NCBI GenBank assembly: GCA_020848615.1
Contig: JADLHW010000045.1
Span: 1 to 64,000 of the forward strand
DNA: 64,000 bases
DNA from: Thermoleophilia bacterium
Lineage (GTDB): Bacteria > Actinomycetota > Thermoleophilia > Miltoncostaeales > Miltoncostaeaceae
Direction: 5' to 3'
Part shown: one piece after another, positions 48,974 through 58,770 of the stretch
How positions within the stretch are numbered: position 1 is the stretch's first letter
Layout: every line of letters begins with the position of its first letter
Notes under the pieces: generated by a model
Told to the model about the DNA's origin: nothing
Database searches by the model: none
Seen by the model: the letters and a program-made list of their open reading frames with translations, nothing else
Translations under genes and position numbers: made by a program

Positions 48974-51766
48974 ATGTTCACGTCCGACGTCGCCGCGCCC
49001 CAGCTCGTGGGACGCCGCCCCGAGCTCGCCATGGCCGCCCGGGCGGTCGACGGCGCGCGCGGCGGCCGCAGCACCGCCCTGGTGGTGTCCGGCGGACCGG
49101 GGATCGGCAAGACCGCCCTGCTCGCGGCCACGCACGACCTCGCGCACGACTTCCAGGTGGTGTCGGCGCGCGGGATCCAGAGTGAGTCGGCCCTCGCGTA
49201 CGCGGGCCTCGCCGAGCTGCTGCGCCCGCTGGTGGGCCTGCTGCCGAGGCTCCCGGGACCGCAGCGCACGGCGCTGGAGGGCGCCCTCGCCATCGCCCCG
49301 CCGGGCCGCGGTGACCGGTTCGCGGTGTACGCGGCGACCGTGGGGTTGCTGTCCGCCGCCGCCGAGCAGGGGCCGCTCCTGTGCCTGGTGGACGACGCCC
49401 ACGCCATGGACACCCCCTCGGTCGAGGCCGTGCTGTTCGCGGCCCGCCGCCTGGGGCACGAGGGCGTCGTGATGCTCGTGGCCACGCGGCCCGCGACGTT
49501 CGGCGGCCCGCGCATGTCGGGGCTCCCCACCGTGCACCTCGGGGGCCTCGCCGACGACGACGCGCGCCGGCTCCTGCGGTCGTCGCGGGTGGCGGCGGAG
49601 CTCGCCCCGTGGGTGGAGGAGGCGATCCTCGCCGCCGCGGCCGGGAATCCGCTGGCGTTGCGCGAGCTGCCCGAGGCCCTCCCCGGGGATCAGCGCGCCG
49701 GCTGCGCGCCCCTCTCGGAGCCCCTGCGGCCCGGGGGTGTGGTCACCGCGGCGTTCCGCGACCGGCTGGAGTCGCTGTCCGCGGGCGCCCGCCGGGCCGC
49801 GCTGCTGGCGGCCTGCAGCACCGACGGCGACCCGGGTGCGGTGCTCGCGGCGCTCGCCGTCATGGGCGGCGGCGCCGCGGACCTCGACGCGGCGGAGGCG
49901 GCGGGGGTCGTGGAGGTCATGCCGGACCGGGTCCTGATGAGCCACCCGGTGCTGCGGTCGGTGGCGGTGGAGCTCGCCGGCGGGCCGGAGCGTCGCGCCG
50001 CCCACCGCGCCATGGCCGAGGCCCTCGGCCCGCAGGCCCGGGAGCGGTGGGCGTGGCATCGCGCGCAGAGCGCGCTGGGCCCGGACGAGGAGGCCGCGTC
50101 GGCGCTCGCGGCGTACGCCGCGAGCGCGGGGAGCCGCACGGGGTCCGCGGCCGCCGCCGCGGGGTACGACCGCTCCGCCCGCCTCACGGGCGATCCGGAC
50201 CTGCGGGCCGCCCGCCTGCTGGCGGCGTCCGGCGCCGCGCTGGAGGCCGGCCGGCCGTCGTGGGCGCTGCAGCTCGCCGGCGAGGCGCTCATGCTCACGG
50301 GCGATCCCATGGTGCGGGACGGCGCCGAGTACATCCGCGGCATGGCGCTCCTGACCACCGGCGACGTGGCCGTGGCGCACCGCCTGCTGGTGCAGGGCGT
50401 GAGCGACCGGATGCCGGAGGAGCACGCGGTGGACCGGCTCGCGAACGGCGCGTACTGCGCGGTGATGTCCGACGACCCCACGGGGGCGTTCGCCGCCGCC
50501 CGCCGTGCCCTGGCGGTCGCGCGGCGGCTCGGTGAGGCCGAGTGCACCGCGCAGGCGATGGTCGCGCTGGCGACGGCGCGCAGCATCACCGGCGACCTCC
50601 GGGGGGCCCGCGAGCACCTGAACGTCGCCAGGGCGCTCACGCGCGGGGTCGAGCGCACCGCCCGGACGGTGCAGCTGTTCGCGTGCATGTCGCTGGTGGA
50701 GGCGTTCACGGAGGACCTCGCGCCGGCGGATGCCGGCATCCGGGCCCTCATCGACGCGCTGCGGGCGCAGGGCGCGGTGGGCGGGCTGGCGTTCCCGCTG
50801 GGCGTGGCGGCCGAGATCGCCCTCCGCATGGGCGCCTGGCCGGAGGCGCTGGCGGCCGCCCAGGAGGCGCAGGTGATCGCCGAGGAGGCCGGGCAGGACA
50901 CCTCCGGGCTGTACGCGCTGGCCGTGCTCACCCGCCTGGAGGCCTGCCTGGGCCACGACGTGGACTGCCGGCGCACGGCGGCCCGCTGCGGCGAGATGGT
51001 GGAGCGCACCGGCGCCCGGAACTTCGAGGCGTTCCGCCTGTCGGGGCTCGGCCTGCTGGAGCTGGGCCGCGGGAACCCGGAGGCGGCGCGGGAGCACCTG
51101 GTGATCCTCGCGGGGCGGCGGGCCGGCACCGGGGTGGGGTCGCCCACCGTGGTGCAGTGGCGGCCGGACCTCATCGAGGCGCTGGTGCGCCTCGGGCGCC
51201 GCGACGAGGCGGTGCTGCAGCTGCGCGTGTTCGCCGAGGAGGCCCATCGCAGCGGCAGCCGGTGGGCCGCGGCGTGCGTGTCGCGGTGCCGCGGGCTCCT
51301 GGCGGGCCCGGACCACGACCAGCACTTCGCGCAGGCGCTGCACGTGCACCGGTCGCTGCGCCAGCAGCCGTTCGAGCGGGCCCGCACCCTGCTCGCGTAC
51401 GGCGAGCGGCTGCGGCGCGACCGGCGGCGCGCGGAGGCCCGCACGCTGCTGTCGGACGCGCTCGCGACGTTCGAGGCGCTGGGCGCGACCCCATGGGCGC
51501 ACCGCGCCCGCGAGGAGCTCGACGCCAGCGGCCTCCGCGCCCGCACCCGGGACCCGGCCGTGACCGACCGGCTCACCCCCCGGGAGCTGCAGGTGGCCCT
51601 CGCCGTCGCGCGCGGGGCGACGAACCGGGAGGCCGCGGCGAAGATGTTCCTCTCCGAGAAGACCATCGAGCGGCACCTCGGCAACGTGTACCGCAAGCTC
51701 GGGCTGCGGTCCCGCAGCCAGCTGGCGCGCCGCTTCGCCGACCGGGCGGGCGACGACCCGGCCTGA
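48974..51766 (+). CDS. Large LuxR-family ATPase regulator (LAL type)
   Basis: 930 residues. The N-terminal STAND ATPase has Walker A SGGPGIGKTALL and Walker B PLLCLVDDAHAMD. A long helical-repeat middle (about 330-840, TPR-like) is followed by the C-terminal LuxR helix-turn-helix LTPRELQVALAVARGATNREAAAKMF with recognition helix SEKTIERHLGNVYRKLGL. These ATP- and ligand-dependent activators often control catabolic or secondary-metabolite genes. The divergent TRAP receptor and the palindrome between them are candidates for its target. ATG with CATGAT 8 nt upstream. Confidence 0.92.
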   Translation: MFTSDVAAPQLVGRRPELAMAARAVDGARGGRSTALVVSGGPGIGKTALLAATHDLAHDFQVVSARGIQSESALAYAGLAELLRPLVGLLPRLPGPQRTALEGALAIAPPGRGDRFAVYAATVGLLSAAAEQGPLLCLVDDAHAMDTPSVEAVLFAARRLGHEGVVMLVATRPATFGGPRMSGLPTVHLGGLADDDARRLLRSSRVAAELAPWVEEAILAAAAGNPLALRELPEALPGDQRAGCAPLSEPLRPGGVVTAAFRDRLESLSAGARRAALLAACSTDGDPGAVLAALAVMGGGAADLDAAEAAGVVEVMPDRVLMSHPVLRSVAVELAGGPERRAAHRAMAEALGPQARERWAWHRAQSALGPDEEAASALAAYAASAGSRTGSAAAAAGYDRSARLTGDPDLRAARLLAASGAALEAGRPSWALQLAGEALMLTGDPMVRDGAEYIRGMALLTTGDVAVAHRLLVQGVSDRMPEEHAVDRLANGAYCAVMSDDPTGAFAAARRALAVARRLGEAECTAQAMVALATARSITGDLRGAREHLNVARALTRGVERTARTVQLFACMSLVEAFTEDLAPADAGIRALIDALRAQGAVGGLAFPLGVAAEIALRMGAWPEALAAAQEAQVIAEEAGQDTSGLYALAVLTRLEACLGHDVDCRRTAARCGEMVERTGARNFEAFRLSGLGLLELGRGNPEAAREHLVILAGRRAGTGVGSPTVVQWRPDLIEALVRLGRRDEAVLQLRVFAEEAHRSGSRWAAACVSRCRGLLAGPDHDQHFAQALHVHRSLRQQPFERARTLLAYGERLRRDRRRAEARTLLSDALATFEALGATPWAHRAREELDASGLRARTRDPAVTDRLTPRELQVALAVARGATNREAAAKMFLSEKTIERHLGNVYRKLGLRSRSQLARRFADRAGDDPA

Positions 51767-51896
51767 CCCGGCCCCGGGGGTTTCTCCTCATGCGGCGGCG
51801 GAGCGCGGCCACGGCGACCCGGCGCTCACGCGGCGCGCGCTGAGTCCCCGCAGGGGAGGCGTGCGGCGGCCGGGGCCGCCCGGGGAGCTGGTGGCG

Positions 51897-52124
51897 ATGC
51901 CGTCATCCGCCGGGCTGGTGGGGGTGCGGTCGCGGGACGTGGTCACCGAGGCCCGCGGCCGGGCGGCGGTGGAGGACCTGCCGCAGCCGTCCGCGCCGGC
52001 GGCGCCAGGCGACGTGCCGGCGGCCGTGGCACGCGCGTGGTGGGCGGCGTACGCCGGCATCCCGGACGACCGTGTGGCGGGCCGCCCGCCCGGCATCGTG
52101 ACCGCCGGCACCGTCCCGGGCTGA
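51897..52124 (+). CDS. Possible small protein, unknown function
   Basis: 75 residues, no recognised family. Codon third positions are almost all G or C as in real genes here, and GGGGAG stands about 9 nt before the ATG. An in-frame GTG at 51861 would add 12 residues. Composition is rich in Ala, Pro and Val with a WWAAY segment. A reading frame on the other strand also spans this region, so this could be chance. Confidence 0.4.
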   Translation: MPSSAGLVGVRSRDVVTEARGRAAVEDLPQPSAPAAPGDVPAAVARAWWAAYAGIPDDRVAGRPPGIVTAGTVPG

Positions 52125-52214
52125 TCCGAACCGCCAGAGCCCGCGGCGCGCCATTCACCCCGGGCCGCGCGACGGGCAGGATCCCGCGGGGGAAACCGGG
52201 AGAGGGGGACAGGG

Positions 52215-52649
52215 ATGCGTCGATCGGTCTGGGGCGCCTGCGTCGCCGTGGCCGCGATCTGGTGGGCCGCGCCGTCCGCGGCGGGCGCCACCGCGGTGCT
52301 GGACGCCCGGCGCGGGCAGGAGTTCCGGACGCGGGACGCCAACGTGCGGTGCCGGTACGCGCCCGCCGCCCACGGCCGCCGCGCGAACATGCGGTGCGAC
52401 GTGATCCGCACGGACCGCGGCGCGCGCGTGGCGGGGTGGTTCACCGCCACCGGCCGCGCCCGCGTCTACCGGCCGCGCGACGCCGTGCCCCGCATCGCCC
52501 CGCGGGTGGTGCGCAACAACAACACCGTGGCGGTGGGACCCTTCCGGTGCACCCTGTCCGACCGGGTGATGGTGTGCATGAGCATCCGCTCGCCGTACGG
52601 CTTCGCGGTGGGCGCCTCCGCGCAGGCGGCGCTGGCCGCCGCCGCCTGA
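52215..52649 (+). CDS. Small secreted Cys-containing protein
   Basis: 144 residues with a clear signal peptide (MRRSVWGACVAVAAIWW... ending PSAAGA). The mature part has four Cys (NVRCRYAP, NMRCDVIR, PFRCTLSD, MVCMSIRS) that could form two disulfides, and is basic and beta-rich. Unknown family. A strong GAGAGGGGGAC site precedes the ATG. A terminator hairpin overlaps its stop codon. Confidence 0.7.
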   Translation: MRRSVWGACVAVAAIWWAAPSAAGATAVLDARRGQEFRTRDANVRCRYAPAAHGRRANMRCDVIRTDRGARVAGWFTATGRARVYRPRDAVPRIAPRVVRNNNTVAVGPFRCTLSDRVMVCMSIRSPYGFAVGASAQAALAAAA

Positions 52650-52665
52650 CGCACCCCCGTGCGTC
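52648..52665 (+). terminator. Hairpin overlapping the stop codon of the secreted protein gene
   Basis: GACGCAC (52648-52654) pairs perfectly with GTGCGTC (52659-52665) with a CCCC loop; the left arm shares two bases with the TGA stop. Confidence 0.6.
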
Positions 52666-52693
52666 CCGCCGGGCGCCGCGTCAGGATCACCGC

Positions 52694-54205
52694 ATGCTCC
52701 TCGCCCGGCTCGCCGAGACCTCCGCGCGGGTCGCCGCCACCTCCTCCCGGCGCGCGAAGACGGCCCTGCTGGCCGCGGCCGTCCGGGAGCTGGCGCCGCA
52801 CGAGGTCCCCGCGGGGGTGGCGCTCCTGGCGGGGGAGCCCCGGCAGCGCCAGACCGGCGTGGGGTGGGCCGCCGCCCGGGACGTCGATGCGCCCCCCGCC
52901 GCCGGGCCGGCGCTCACCGTCGCCGACCTGGACCGGGCGTTGGATGAGCTGGGGGCGCTGGCCGGGCCCGGTTCGCAGCGCGCGCGGCGGGACCGCCTGG
53001 GGGCGCTCCTCGCGGCCGCGACGGCACCCGAGCAGGTGTTCATCCGGGCGCTCCTGGCCGGCGGGGTCCGCCAGGGGGCACTGCGAGGCCTGCTCACCGA
53101 CGCGGTCGCGGAGGCCGCCGCCGTCCCCGTGGACGCGGTGCGACGCGCCCTGATGCTGCGCGGCGACCTGGGGGAGGTGGCCGTCACGGCCCTGCGCGAC
53201 GGCGCGGCCGGGCTCTCCGCCCTGGGCCTGCGGGTCGGCACCCCCCTGCTGCCCATGCTCGCCTCACCCGCCGCCGGGGCCGCGGAGGCCGTGGACGGCA
53301 TGGCCGCGGCCGCCGTGGAGTGGAAGCTCGACGGCGTGCGCGTGCAGGTGCACCGCGACGGCGGTGAGGTGGCGGTCTTCACCCGCAGCCTCGACGACGT
53401 CACCGGGCGGGTACCGGAGATCGTGCGCGCCGCGCGGGCCCTGCCGGCCGGATCCGCGGTGCTCGACGGGGAGGCGATCCTCCTGCGCCCCGACGGCCGG
53501 CCCGAGCGGTTCCAGGCCACCGGTGCGCGGGTCGCGCGGCGCGGGGAGGGGCCGGAGCTCGCCCTCATGCTGTTCGACGTCCTGCACGCCGACGGCGCGG
53601 ACCTCCTGGACCTGCCCGGTGCCGCGCGGAACGCCGAGCTGGTGCGGCTCGTGCCCGAGGACATGCGCATGCCGCGGCGCGACGCCGCGGGCCCGGAGGA
53701 CGTCGCCGCGATGCTCGCCGACGCCCTGGCGCACGGCCACGAGGGCGTGGTGGTGAAGGACGCCGCCGCCCCCTACGCGGCGGGCCGCCGCGGCGCGGCG
53801 TGGCGCAAGGTCAAGCCCGTGCACACCCTGGACCTGGTGGTGCTGGCCGCCGAGTGGGGTAGCGGGCGGCGCACCGGGCTCCTGTCGAACCTGCACCTCG
53901 GCGCCCGCGACCCCGCCTCGGGCGGATACGTGATGCTCGGCAAGACGTTCAAGGGGCTCACCGATGCGACCCTGCGATGGCAGACGGCGGAGCTGCTGGC
54001 ACGGGAGGCGTCGCGCGACCGCTACGTGGTGCACGTGCGGCCCGAGCTGGTGGTGGAGATCGCCTTCGACGGGGTGCAGACCAGCCGCCGCTACCCCGGC
54101 GGGGTGGCCCTGCGGTTCGCCCGGGTCGTGCGGTACCGGCCCGACAAGTCCCCGGCGGAGGCGGACACCATCGACGCGGTGCGGGCGCTGCACGCCGCCG
54201 GCTGA
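52694..54205 (+). CDS. ATP-dependent DNA ligase
   Basis: 503 residues, the three-domain form (N-terminal DNA-binding, adenylation, OB-fold) like mycobacterial LigB. The adenylated Lys is in VEWKLDGVRVQVHR; further motifs are VFTRSLDDVTGRVPE, LDGEAIL, HEGVVVKD and WRKVKPVHTLDLVV. It seals nicks using ATP; such ligases are accessory to the essential NAD-dependent LigA. No Ku or primase gene is adjacent, so a role in end joining is not indicated. ATG start preceded by CAGGAT, a near match to the leaderless pattern. Confidence 0.92.
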   Translation: MLLARLAETSARVAATSSRRAKTALLAAAVRELAPHEVPAGVALLAGEPRQRQTGVGWAAARDVDAPPAAGPALTVADLDRALDELGALAGPGSQRARRDRLGALLAAATAPEQVFIRALLAGGVRQGALRGLLTDAVAEAAAVPVDAVRRALMLRGDLGEVAVTALRDGAAGLSALGLRVGTPLLPMLASPAAGAAEAVDGMAAAAVEWKLDGVRVQVHRDGGEVAVFTRSLDDVTGRVPEIVRAARALPAGSAVLDGEAILLRPDGRPERFQATGARVARRGEGPELALMLFDVLHADGADLLDLPGAARNAELVRLVPEDMRMPRRDAAGPEDVAAMLADALAHGHEGVVVKDAAAPYAAGRRGAAWRKVKPVHTLDLVVLAAEWGSGRRTGLLSNLHLGARDPASGGYVMLGKTFKGLTDATLRWQTAELLAREASRDRYVVHVRPELVVEIAFDGVQTSRRYPGGVALRFARVVRYRPDKSPAEADTIDAVRALHAAG

Positions 54206-54215
54206 CGCCGGCGGC
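54194..54215. terminator. Bidirectional terminator over the ligase stop codon
   Basis: GCCGCCGGC (54194-54202) pairs perfectly with GCCGGCGGC (54207-54215); the TGAC loop contains the ligase stop codon. It separates the ligase gene from the convergent holin-like gene. Confidence 0.65.
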
Positions 54216-54218
54216 GGC

Positions 54219-54602
54219 TCACACCGCGGTCTTCTCCTTGGGCTTGCCGTCCCCCAGGGCATCCGCCACGGCGTCCGCGCCGATCACGGCGGCCCACACG
54301 ATGACCGTCGAGAGGATCCACGTGCCGATCCCCTCGATCTGGATGCCGTCGGACACCATGTCGGTGACCAGCAGCGTCACCCACGTGGCGATGAGGCCCG
54401 TGGCCCAGTAGACCTCCCGGGCGTGCCGGCGGACCAGGGACTCGGTGAGCGGTTTCGCGACGAGCGAGACCAGGGTGAAGATGACCACGACGATCGGGAA
54501 GCCGAGGGTCGAGATGGTGAAGCGGTCGAAGATCAGGGCCGCCACCAGCAGGGCGACGGCGCCTGAGGCCAGCACGAGGCCGGCGCGCTGGGCGTAGTTC
54601 AT
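54219..54602 (-). CDS. Small four-span membrane protein (superfamily IV holin-like)
   Basis: 127 residues with four predicted spans (about 8-27, 32-50, 66-84, 95-115). Pattern resembles the phage-holin superfamily IV/YvlD group of chromosomal membrane proteins; there is no lysin or phage gene around, so lysis is not implied. TAGGTT (minus strand, 54609-54614) lies 6 nt before the ATG, predicting a leaderless mRNA. Confidence 0.7.
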   Translation of the reverse strand: MNYAQRAGLVLASGAVALLVAALIFDRFTISTLGFPIVVVIFTLVSLVAKPLTESLVRRHAREVYWATGLIATWVTLLVTDMVSDGIQIEGIGTWILSTVIVWAAVIGADAVADALGDGKPKEKTAV

Positions 54603-54608
54603 GTGCCC

Positions 54609-54614
54609 AACCTA
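54609..54614 (-). promoter_or_regulatory. Leaderless -10 box of the holin-like gene
   Basis: TAGGTT on the minus strand ends 6 nt before the ATG at 54602. Confidence 0.4.
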
Positions 54615-54645
54615 GTGCGCGCCGGCCCCGTCCCTCAACTCCCGG

Positions 54646-56706
54646 TCAGCGGAACCCCACCCAGCCCGTCGTGGCGAGGGTGTCCAGCCGGCTGGTCTTC
54701 ACCCCCGCGTCCGAGACGGTGAGCAGGGACCGCCCCACCACCACCGACCGCCGGATGTTGCCCTGCCAGCCGTTCGGCCTGGGATGCGTGACCACGCCGG
54801 CCCGGGTGATCCCGTCCGCCCGGCTCACGCGCAGCCCCACCGCCTCGGCGCCCCACGTGCCGCCCTCGTAGGAGTTCACCGGCACGACGGTGAGCCGGGT
54901 GGGCGGCCAGTACAGGAACGCGTGGTGGTCGCTCTCGGCCTCCGACCACCCCCTGGCGAGGTGCTCGGTGGCCAGGCGCCGCGGCCTCGTGGGGTCGGAG
55001 ACGTCGAACAGGGACACCTGCGTACCCTTCACCCGGCCGTTGAGGTCGGCGTCCTGGCCCACGCCCAGCAGCAGGTCCTCGCCCACCGGGTGCAGGTACG
55101 CCGAGTACCCGGGGATCTTCAGCTCGCCCTTCACGCGCGGGGCCTCCGGGTCGGAGACGTCCACGACGTACAGCGGGTCGACCTGCCGGAACGTGACGAC
55201 GTACCCGGTGTCGCCGATGAACCGCACGGCGTAGATGCGCTCGCCCTTGCCGAGGCCGTTCACCTGCCCGGCCCTGGTGAGCGTGCCGCCGCGTTCGCGC
55301 AGCGTGGTGACCTGGCTCTGGCTCGCGCTGATCTCGGCGCCGTCCGTGCCCCACATGGGCTCGTCGGTGCTGGCGACGCGCAGCACGCCGGCCTGTTCGC
55401 TCATCGACCACTGGCTCATGAGGAACCCGGGCACGTGGCCGCTCGACCGGTACCGGGTGGCGGTGCGGGAGGTCACCTCGAAGCGGTGGATCTGGGTGGA
55501 TGCGCCGGCCGGCACGTCCTGCTGGCCGGAGAGCACCTCGGGGGCCATCCACCGCGGGGTGGTGACGTACAGGGAGGTCGTGGAGCCGTAGACGATGTCG
55601 CCGTCGGTGAGCACGGCGTCGCGGTCGACGGGGTCCAGGCCCTTCGCCGGGTCGATGGTGAGCACCGACAGGGTGCCGAGCCCCGAGAACCGGGTGGGGT
55701 ACGCGACGTCCCGGCAGCGCACCGCGCGCTTCACCGCGGACGCGGCCTGGCCCGCCCGCTGGGTGGTGTAGACCGGCAGCCAGGTGGTGACCGGCGCGCC
55801 CTTCACGGCCGCCCGGTTCGCGGCGGTCGCCACCCGGGCGGCGATCTGCGTGCCGTCCGCGGGGTACACGATCCCGGTGAAGTCGGGGCTGGAGGAGATG
55901 ACCAGCCGCACGGTGCCGTCGGTCTCGCGGGCGGCCAGGTACCGGCCCTCCAGGCGCATCGTCTCGACGAGCGTCATGTGCGCGGGGTCGCTCACGTCGA
56001 TGAGGCGCACCACGGTGCCGGTGTTGTACGGGTACATCGCGCCGGGGGCGATCGCGATCTCGGATGAGGACGGTGCGCTGTCCGACCCGGAGGTCCCCGA
56101 CCCCGTGGCGGGCGACTCGACGGCCGGGACGGGGACCGGGCCGCTGCCCGCGGAGATGACCAGGAGGCGGTCCCCGGCGAGCATGATCTGCTGGTCGCCG
56201 TAGGCCTCGTCCAGCTTCAGGGTACCCGCCAGGCTGGTTCCGCCGGCGCCCACCGAGAGGGCGCGAACCTGCCCGTCGGTCGCGACGAACATCGTGCGGC
56301 CGTCGGTCTTCACGATGTCCGGCTCGTCGACGCCCTCCTCCTGCACGTTCGTGCCGGAGTAGTCGACGCCCTGGGTCCCGCCGCTTCCCGCGGCGCTGTC
56401 CGCGGGCGCCGCGGCCGGGACCGTCGCCTCCGGCATCGCGGTGCGCGGCACGCCGACGCCGTCGCCCACCGCGTACCCGGAGACGTATCCGGCGACCCCG
56501 TACGGGCCGACGATGCTCAGCGCCCGCGCCCGTGCGTACGCCTCCAGCCGGGCGCAGCTGTCGAAGGACACCAGCCGGTCCTTCGCGACCGCCTTCTTCT
56601 TGGGCGCCGGCTTCGCGCTGCCGCCCGTCGCCCCCAGCACGATGCCGGTCGCGCACACCCCGCACAGGGCCGCGATCCCCGTCACCCGCATCCACCTGGT
56701 CCGCAC
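54646..56706 (-). CDS. Secreted beta-propeller protein (PF09826 type)
   Basis: 686 residues, GTG start. An N-terminal hydrophobic segment (about 7-28) serves as signal or anchor. The hallmark SGTNVQEEGVDEPDIVKTDG is followed by repeated blades (MLAGDRLLVISAG, VRLIDVSDPAHMTLVE, VVTFRQVDPLYVVDVSDPEAP, VSLFDVSDPTRPR). The family is widespread in archaea and actinomycetotes; function is unknown, probably extracellular. A GGAGG site lies just upstream of the start. Confidence 0.88.
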   Translation of the reverse strand: MRTRWMRVTGIAALCGVCATGIVLGATGGSAKPAPKKKAVAKDRLVSFDSCARLEAYARARALSIVGPYGVAGYVSGYAVGDGVGVPRTAMPEATVPAAAPADSAAGSGGTQGVDYSGTNVQEEGVDEPDIVKTDGRTMFVATDGQVRALSVGAGGTSLAGTLKLDEAYGDQQIMLAGDRLLVISAGSGPVPVPAVESPATGSGTSGSDSAPSSSEIAIAPGAMYPYNTGTVVRLIDVSDPAHMTLVETMRLEGRYLAARETDGTVRLVISSSPDFTGIVYPADGTQIAARVATAANRAAVKGAPVTTWLPVYTTQRAGQAASAVKRAVRCRDVAYPTRFSGLGTLSVLTIDPAKGLDPVDRDAVLTDGDIVYGSTTSLYVTTPRWMAPEVLSGQQDVPAGASTQIHRFEVTSRTATRYRSSGHVPGFLMSQWSMSEQAGVLRVASTDEPMWGTDGAEISASQSQVTTLRERGGTLTRAGQVNGLGKGERIYAVRFIGDTGYVVTFRQVDPLYVVDVSDPEAPRVKGELKIPGYSAYLHPVGEDLLLGVGQDADLNGRVKGTQVSLFDVSDPTRPRRLATEHLARGWSEAESDHHAFLYWPPTRLTVVPVNSYEGGTWGAEAVGLRVSRADGITRAGVVTHPRPNGWQGNIRRSVVVGRSLLTVSDAGVKTSRLDTLATTGWVGFR

Positions 56707-56824
56707 AGCGGCCTCCTCGTCCGGTGACGCCGGTCCCCGTGGCGGGACGGCACCAACAGTACGTCGCCGCCCGCGGGCCGGTCACCGCCCGAAGGTCCAG
56801 GGACCCGCCGCGCCCGCGGGTGCC

Positions 56825-56840
56825 GCCCGCCCCGGCGGGC
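56825..56840 (-). terminator. Hairpin after ilvD
   Basis: GCCCGCC and GGCGGGC arms (56825-56840) directly follow the ilvD stop on the minus strand; the tight loop means the closing pair is probably open. Confidence 0.45.
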
Positions 56841-56841
56841 C

Positions 56842-58731
56842 TCAGGCCGTGGCGGCCTCCGCCGAGGTGGCGTCACGCATCGCGCGCTCCACGGCGTCCA
56901 CGTCGCGCACCGCGCCGGTGTCCGCGGAGGTCGCCATCGCCGCATACGCCCGCAGCGCGGCCGACACCGGCCGGTTCCGGTGCGCGGGCCGGTAGCCGCC
57001 GTTCGCCTCCAGGTGCTCGCGGCGTGCGTCCAGCTCGCCCTGCGGGACGTCGAGGGTGATGACGCGGGCCGGGATGTCGATGTCGATCATGTCCCCGGTC
57101 TCCACCAGGGCGATGACCCCGCCGGAGGCCGCCTCCGGTGAGACGTGCCCGATCGACAGGCCCGAGGTGCCCCCGGAGAACCGGCCGTCGGTGACCAGCG
57201 CGCACGCCGCCCCCAGGCCGCGGCCCTTGAGGTAGGAGGTGGGGTACAGCATCTCCTGCATGCCCGGGCCGCCGCGCGGGCCCTCGTACCGGATGACGAC
57301 GACGTCGCCCTCCTTCACCCCGCCGTTCAGGATGACCGAGACGGCGTCCTCCTGGGACTCCACCACCACCGCGGGGCCCCGGAACCGCAGGATCGACTCG
57401 TCGACGCCGGCGGTCTTCACCACGCACCCGCGCTCGGCGAGGTTGCCGGAGAGGATCGCCAGGCCGCCGTCCACCGAGTACGCGTGGCCGGTGTCGCGGA
57501 TGCAGCCGTCCGCGGCGTCGGTGTCCAGCGACTCCCAGCGCTCCGACTGGGAGAACGCGGCGGCGGAGCGCACGCAGCCGGGGGCGGCGTGGAACAGGTC
57601 CACGGCCTCGGGCGACGGGTTCCCGCCGCGGACGTCCCAGGCGCCGAGCCACTCGTCGACGGTGCGGGAGTGGACCGTGGTGACGTCCTCGCGCAGCAGG
57701 CCGCCGCGCCGCAGCTCGCCGAGGATGGCCGGGATGCCGCCGGCCCGGTGGACGTCCTCCATCAGGTACGTGCCGTTGGGGGCCACCTTCGACAGGCACG
57801 GCACGCGGCGGGAGACCTCGTCGATGTCGCGCATCGTGAAGTCCATCTCCGCCTCGCGGGCCGCCGCGAGGATGTGCAGGACCGTGTTGGTGGAGCCGCC
57901 CATCGCGACGTCCAGGGCCATGGCGTTCTCGAACGCGGCGCGGGACGCCACCGAGCGCGGCAGCACGGAGGCGTCGTCCTCGTCGTACCAGCGGCGGCAG
58001 ATCTCCACGACGGTGCGGCCGGCGTCCTCGTACAGCCGCCTGCGGGCCGTGTGGGTGGCGAGCACCGAGCCGTTGCCCGGCAGGGCCAGGCCGAGGGCCT
58101 CGGTGAGGCAGTTCATGGAGTTCGCGGTGAACATGCCGGAGCACGACCCGCAGGTGGGGCAGGCGGACTCCTCCAGGATCGCGATGTCCTGGTCGGACAC
58201 CTCGTCCGCCACGGCGTCGGCGATCGCGGTGATGAGGTTCACGCGCCGCCGCACGGTGCCGTCCACCAGCACCGCGGTGCCGCCCTCCATGGGGCCGCCG
58301 GACACGAACACCGCGGGGATGTTCAGCCGCAGGGCGGCGTTCAGCATGCCCGGGGTGATCTTGTCGCAGTTCGAGATGCACACCATGGCGTCCGCGCAGT
58401 GGGCCTGCACCATGTACTCGACGCTGTCGGCGATGATGTCGCGCGACGGCAGCGAGTAGAGCATCCCGCCGTGACCCATGGCGATGCCGTCGTCCACGGC
58501 GATGGTGTTGAACTCCCGCGCGACGCCCCCGGCGGCGTGGATCGCCTGGGCGACGATCTCGCCCACGGGCTTGAGGTGCGTGTGGCCCGGGACGAACTGG
58601 GTGTAGGAGTTCGCGACCGCGATGATCGGCTTGCCGAAGTCCTCGCGGGCGACGCCGGCGGCGCGCAGCAGGGCCCTGGCACCGGCCATGTTCCGGCCGT
58701 GGGTGACGGTGCGGGATCTGAGAGCAGGCAT
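56842..58731 (-). CDS. ilvD: Dihydroxy-acid dehydratase
   Basis: 629 residues. It dehydrates dihydroxy acids in valine, isoleucine and leucine synthesis. Iron-sulfur ligands appear in [12 protein letters not shown] and [32 protein letters not shown] and the C-terminal [22 protein letters not shown] are conserved. Length and sequence order match the E. coli-like long form, which carries an oxygen-sensitive [4Fe-4S] cluster. TAGCCT (58738-58743, minus strand) lies 6 nt before the ATG. No other ilv gene is adjacent. Confidence 0.95.
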   Translation of the reverse strand: MPALRSRTVTHGRNMAGARALLRAAGVAREDFGKPIIAVANSYTQFVPGHTHLKPVGEIVAQAIHAAGGVAREFNTIAVDDGIAMGHGGMLYSLPSRDIIADSVEYMVQAHCADAMVCISNCDKITPGMLNAALRLNIPAVFVSGGPMEGGTAVLVDGTVRRRVNLITAIADAVADEVSDQDIAILEESACPTCGSCSGMFTANSMNCLTEALGLALPGNGSVLATHTARRRLYEDAGRTVVEICRRWYDEDDASVLPRSVASRAAFENAMALDVAMGGSTNTVLHILAAAREAEMDFTMRDIDEVSRRVPCLSKVAPNGTYLMEDVHRAGGIPAILGELRRGGLLREDVTTVHSRTVDEWLGAWDVRGGNPSPEAVDLFHAAPGCVRSAAAFSQSERWESLDTDAADGCIRDTGHAYSVDGGLAILSGNLAERGCVVKTAGVDESILRFRGPAVVVESQEDAVSVILNGGVKEGDVVVIRYEGPRGGPGMQEMLYPTSYLKGRGLGAACALVTDGRFSGGTSGLSIGHVSPEAASGGVIALVETGDMIDIDIPARVITLDVPQGELDARREHLEANGGYRPAHRNRPVSAALRAYAAMATSADTGAVRDVDAVERAMRDATSAEAATA

Positions 58732-58737
58732 GGCCGC

Positions 58738-58743
58738 AGGCTA
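58738..58743 (-). promoter_or_regulatory. Leaderless -10 box of ilvD
   Basis: TAGCCT on the minus strand ends 6 nt before the ilvD ATG. Confidence 0.4.
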
Positions 58744-58770
58744 GCCGGTTCCGGCCCGCGGCGCCGGTGC

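Noticed and set aside
47636-51676. A 1346-codon minus-strand frame ending in the TRAP receptor
   Set aside because: The upstream 960 codons are antisense to the LuxR-type regulator; the lipoprotein signal and ribosome binding site place the true start at 48772.
54219-54602. Prophage remnant because of the holin-like protein
   Set aside because: No integrase, lysin, structural gene or attachment site in the neighbourhood; this membrane family is commonly chromosomal.
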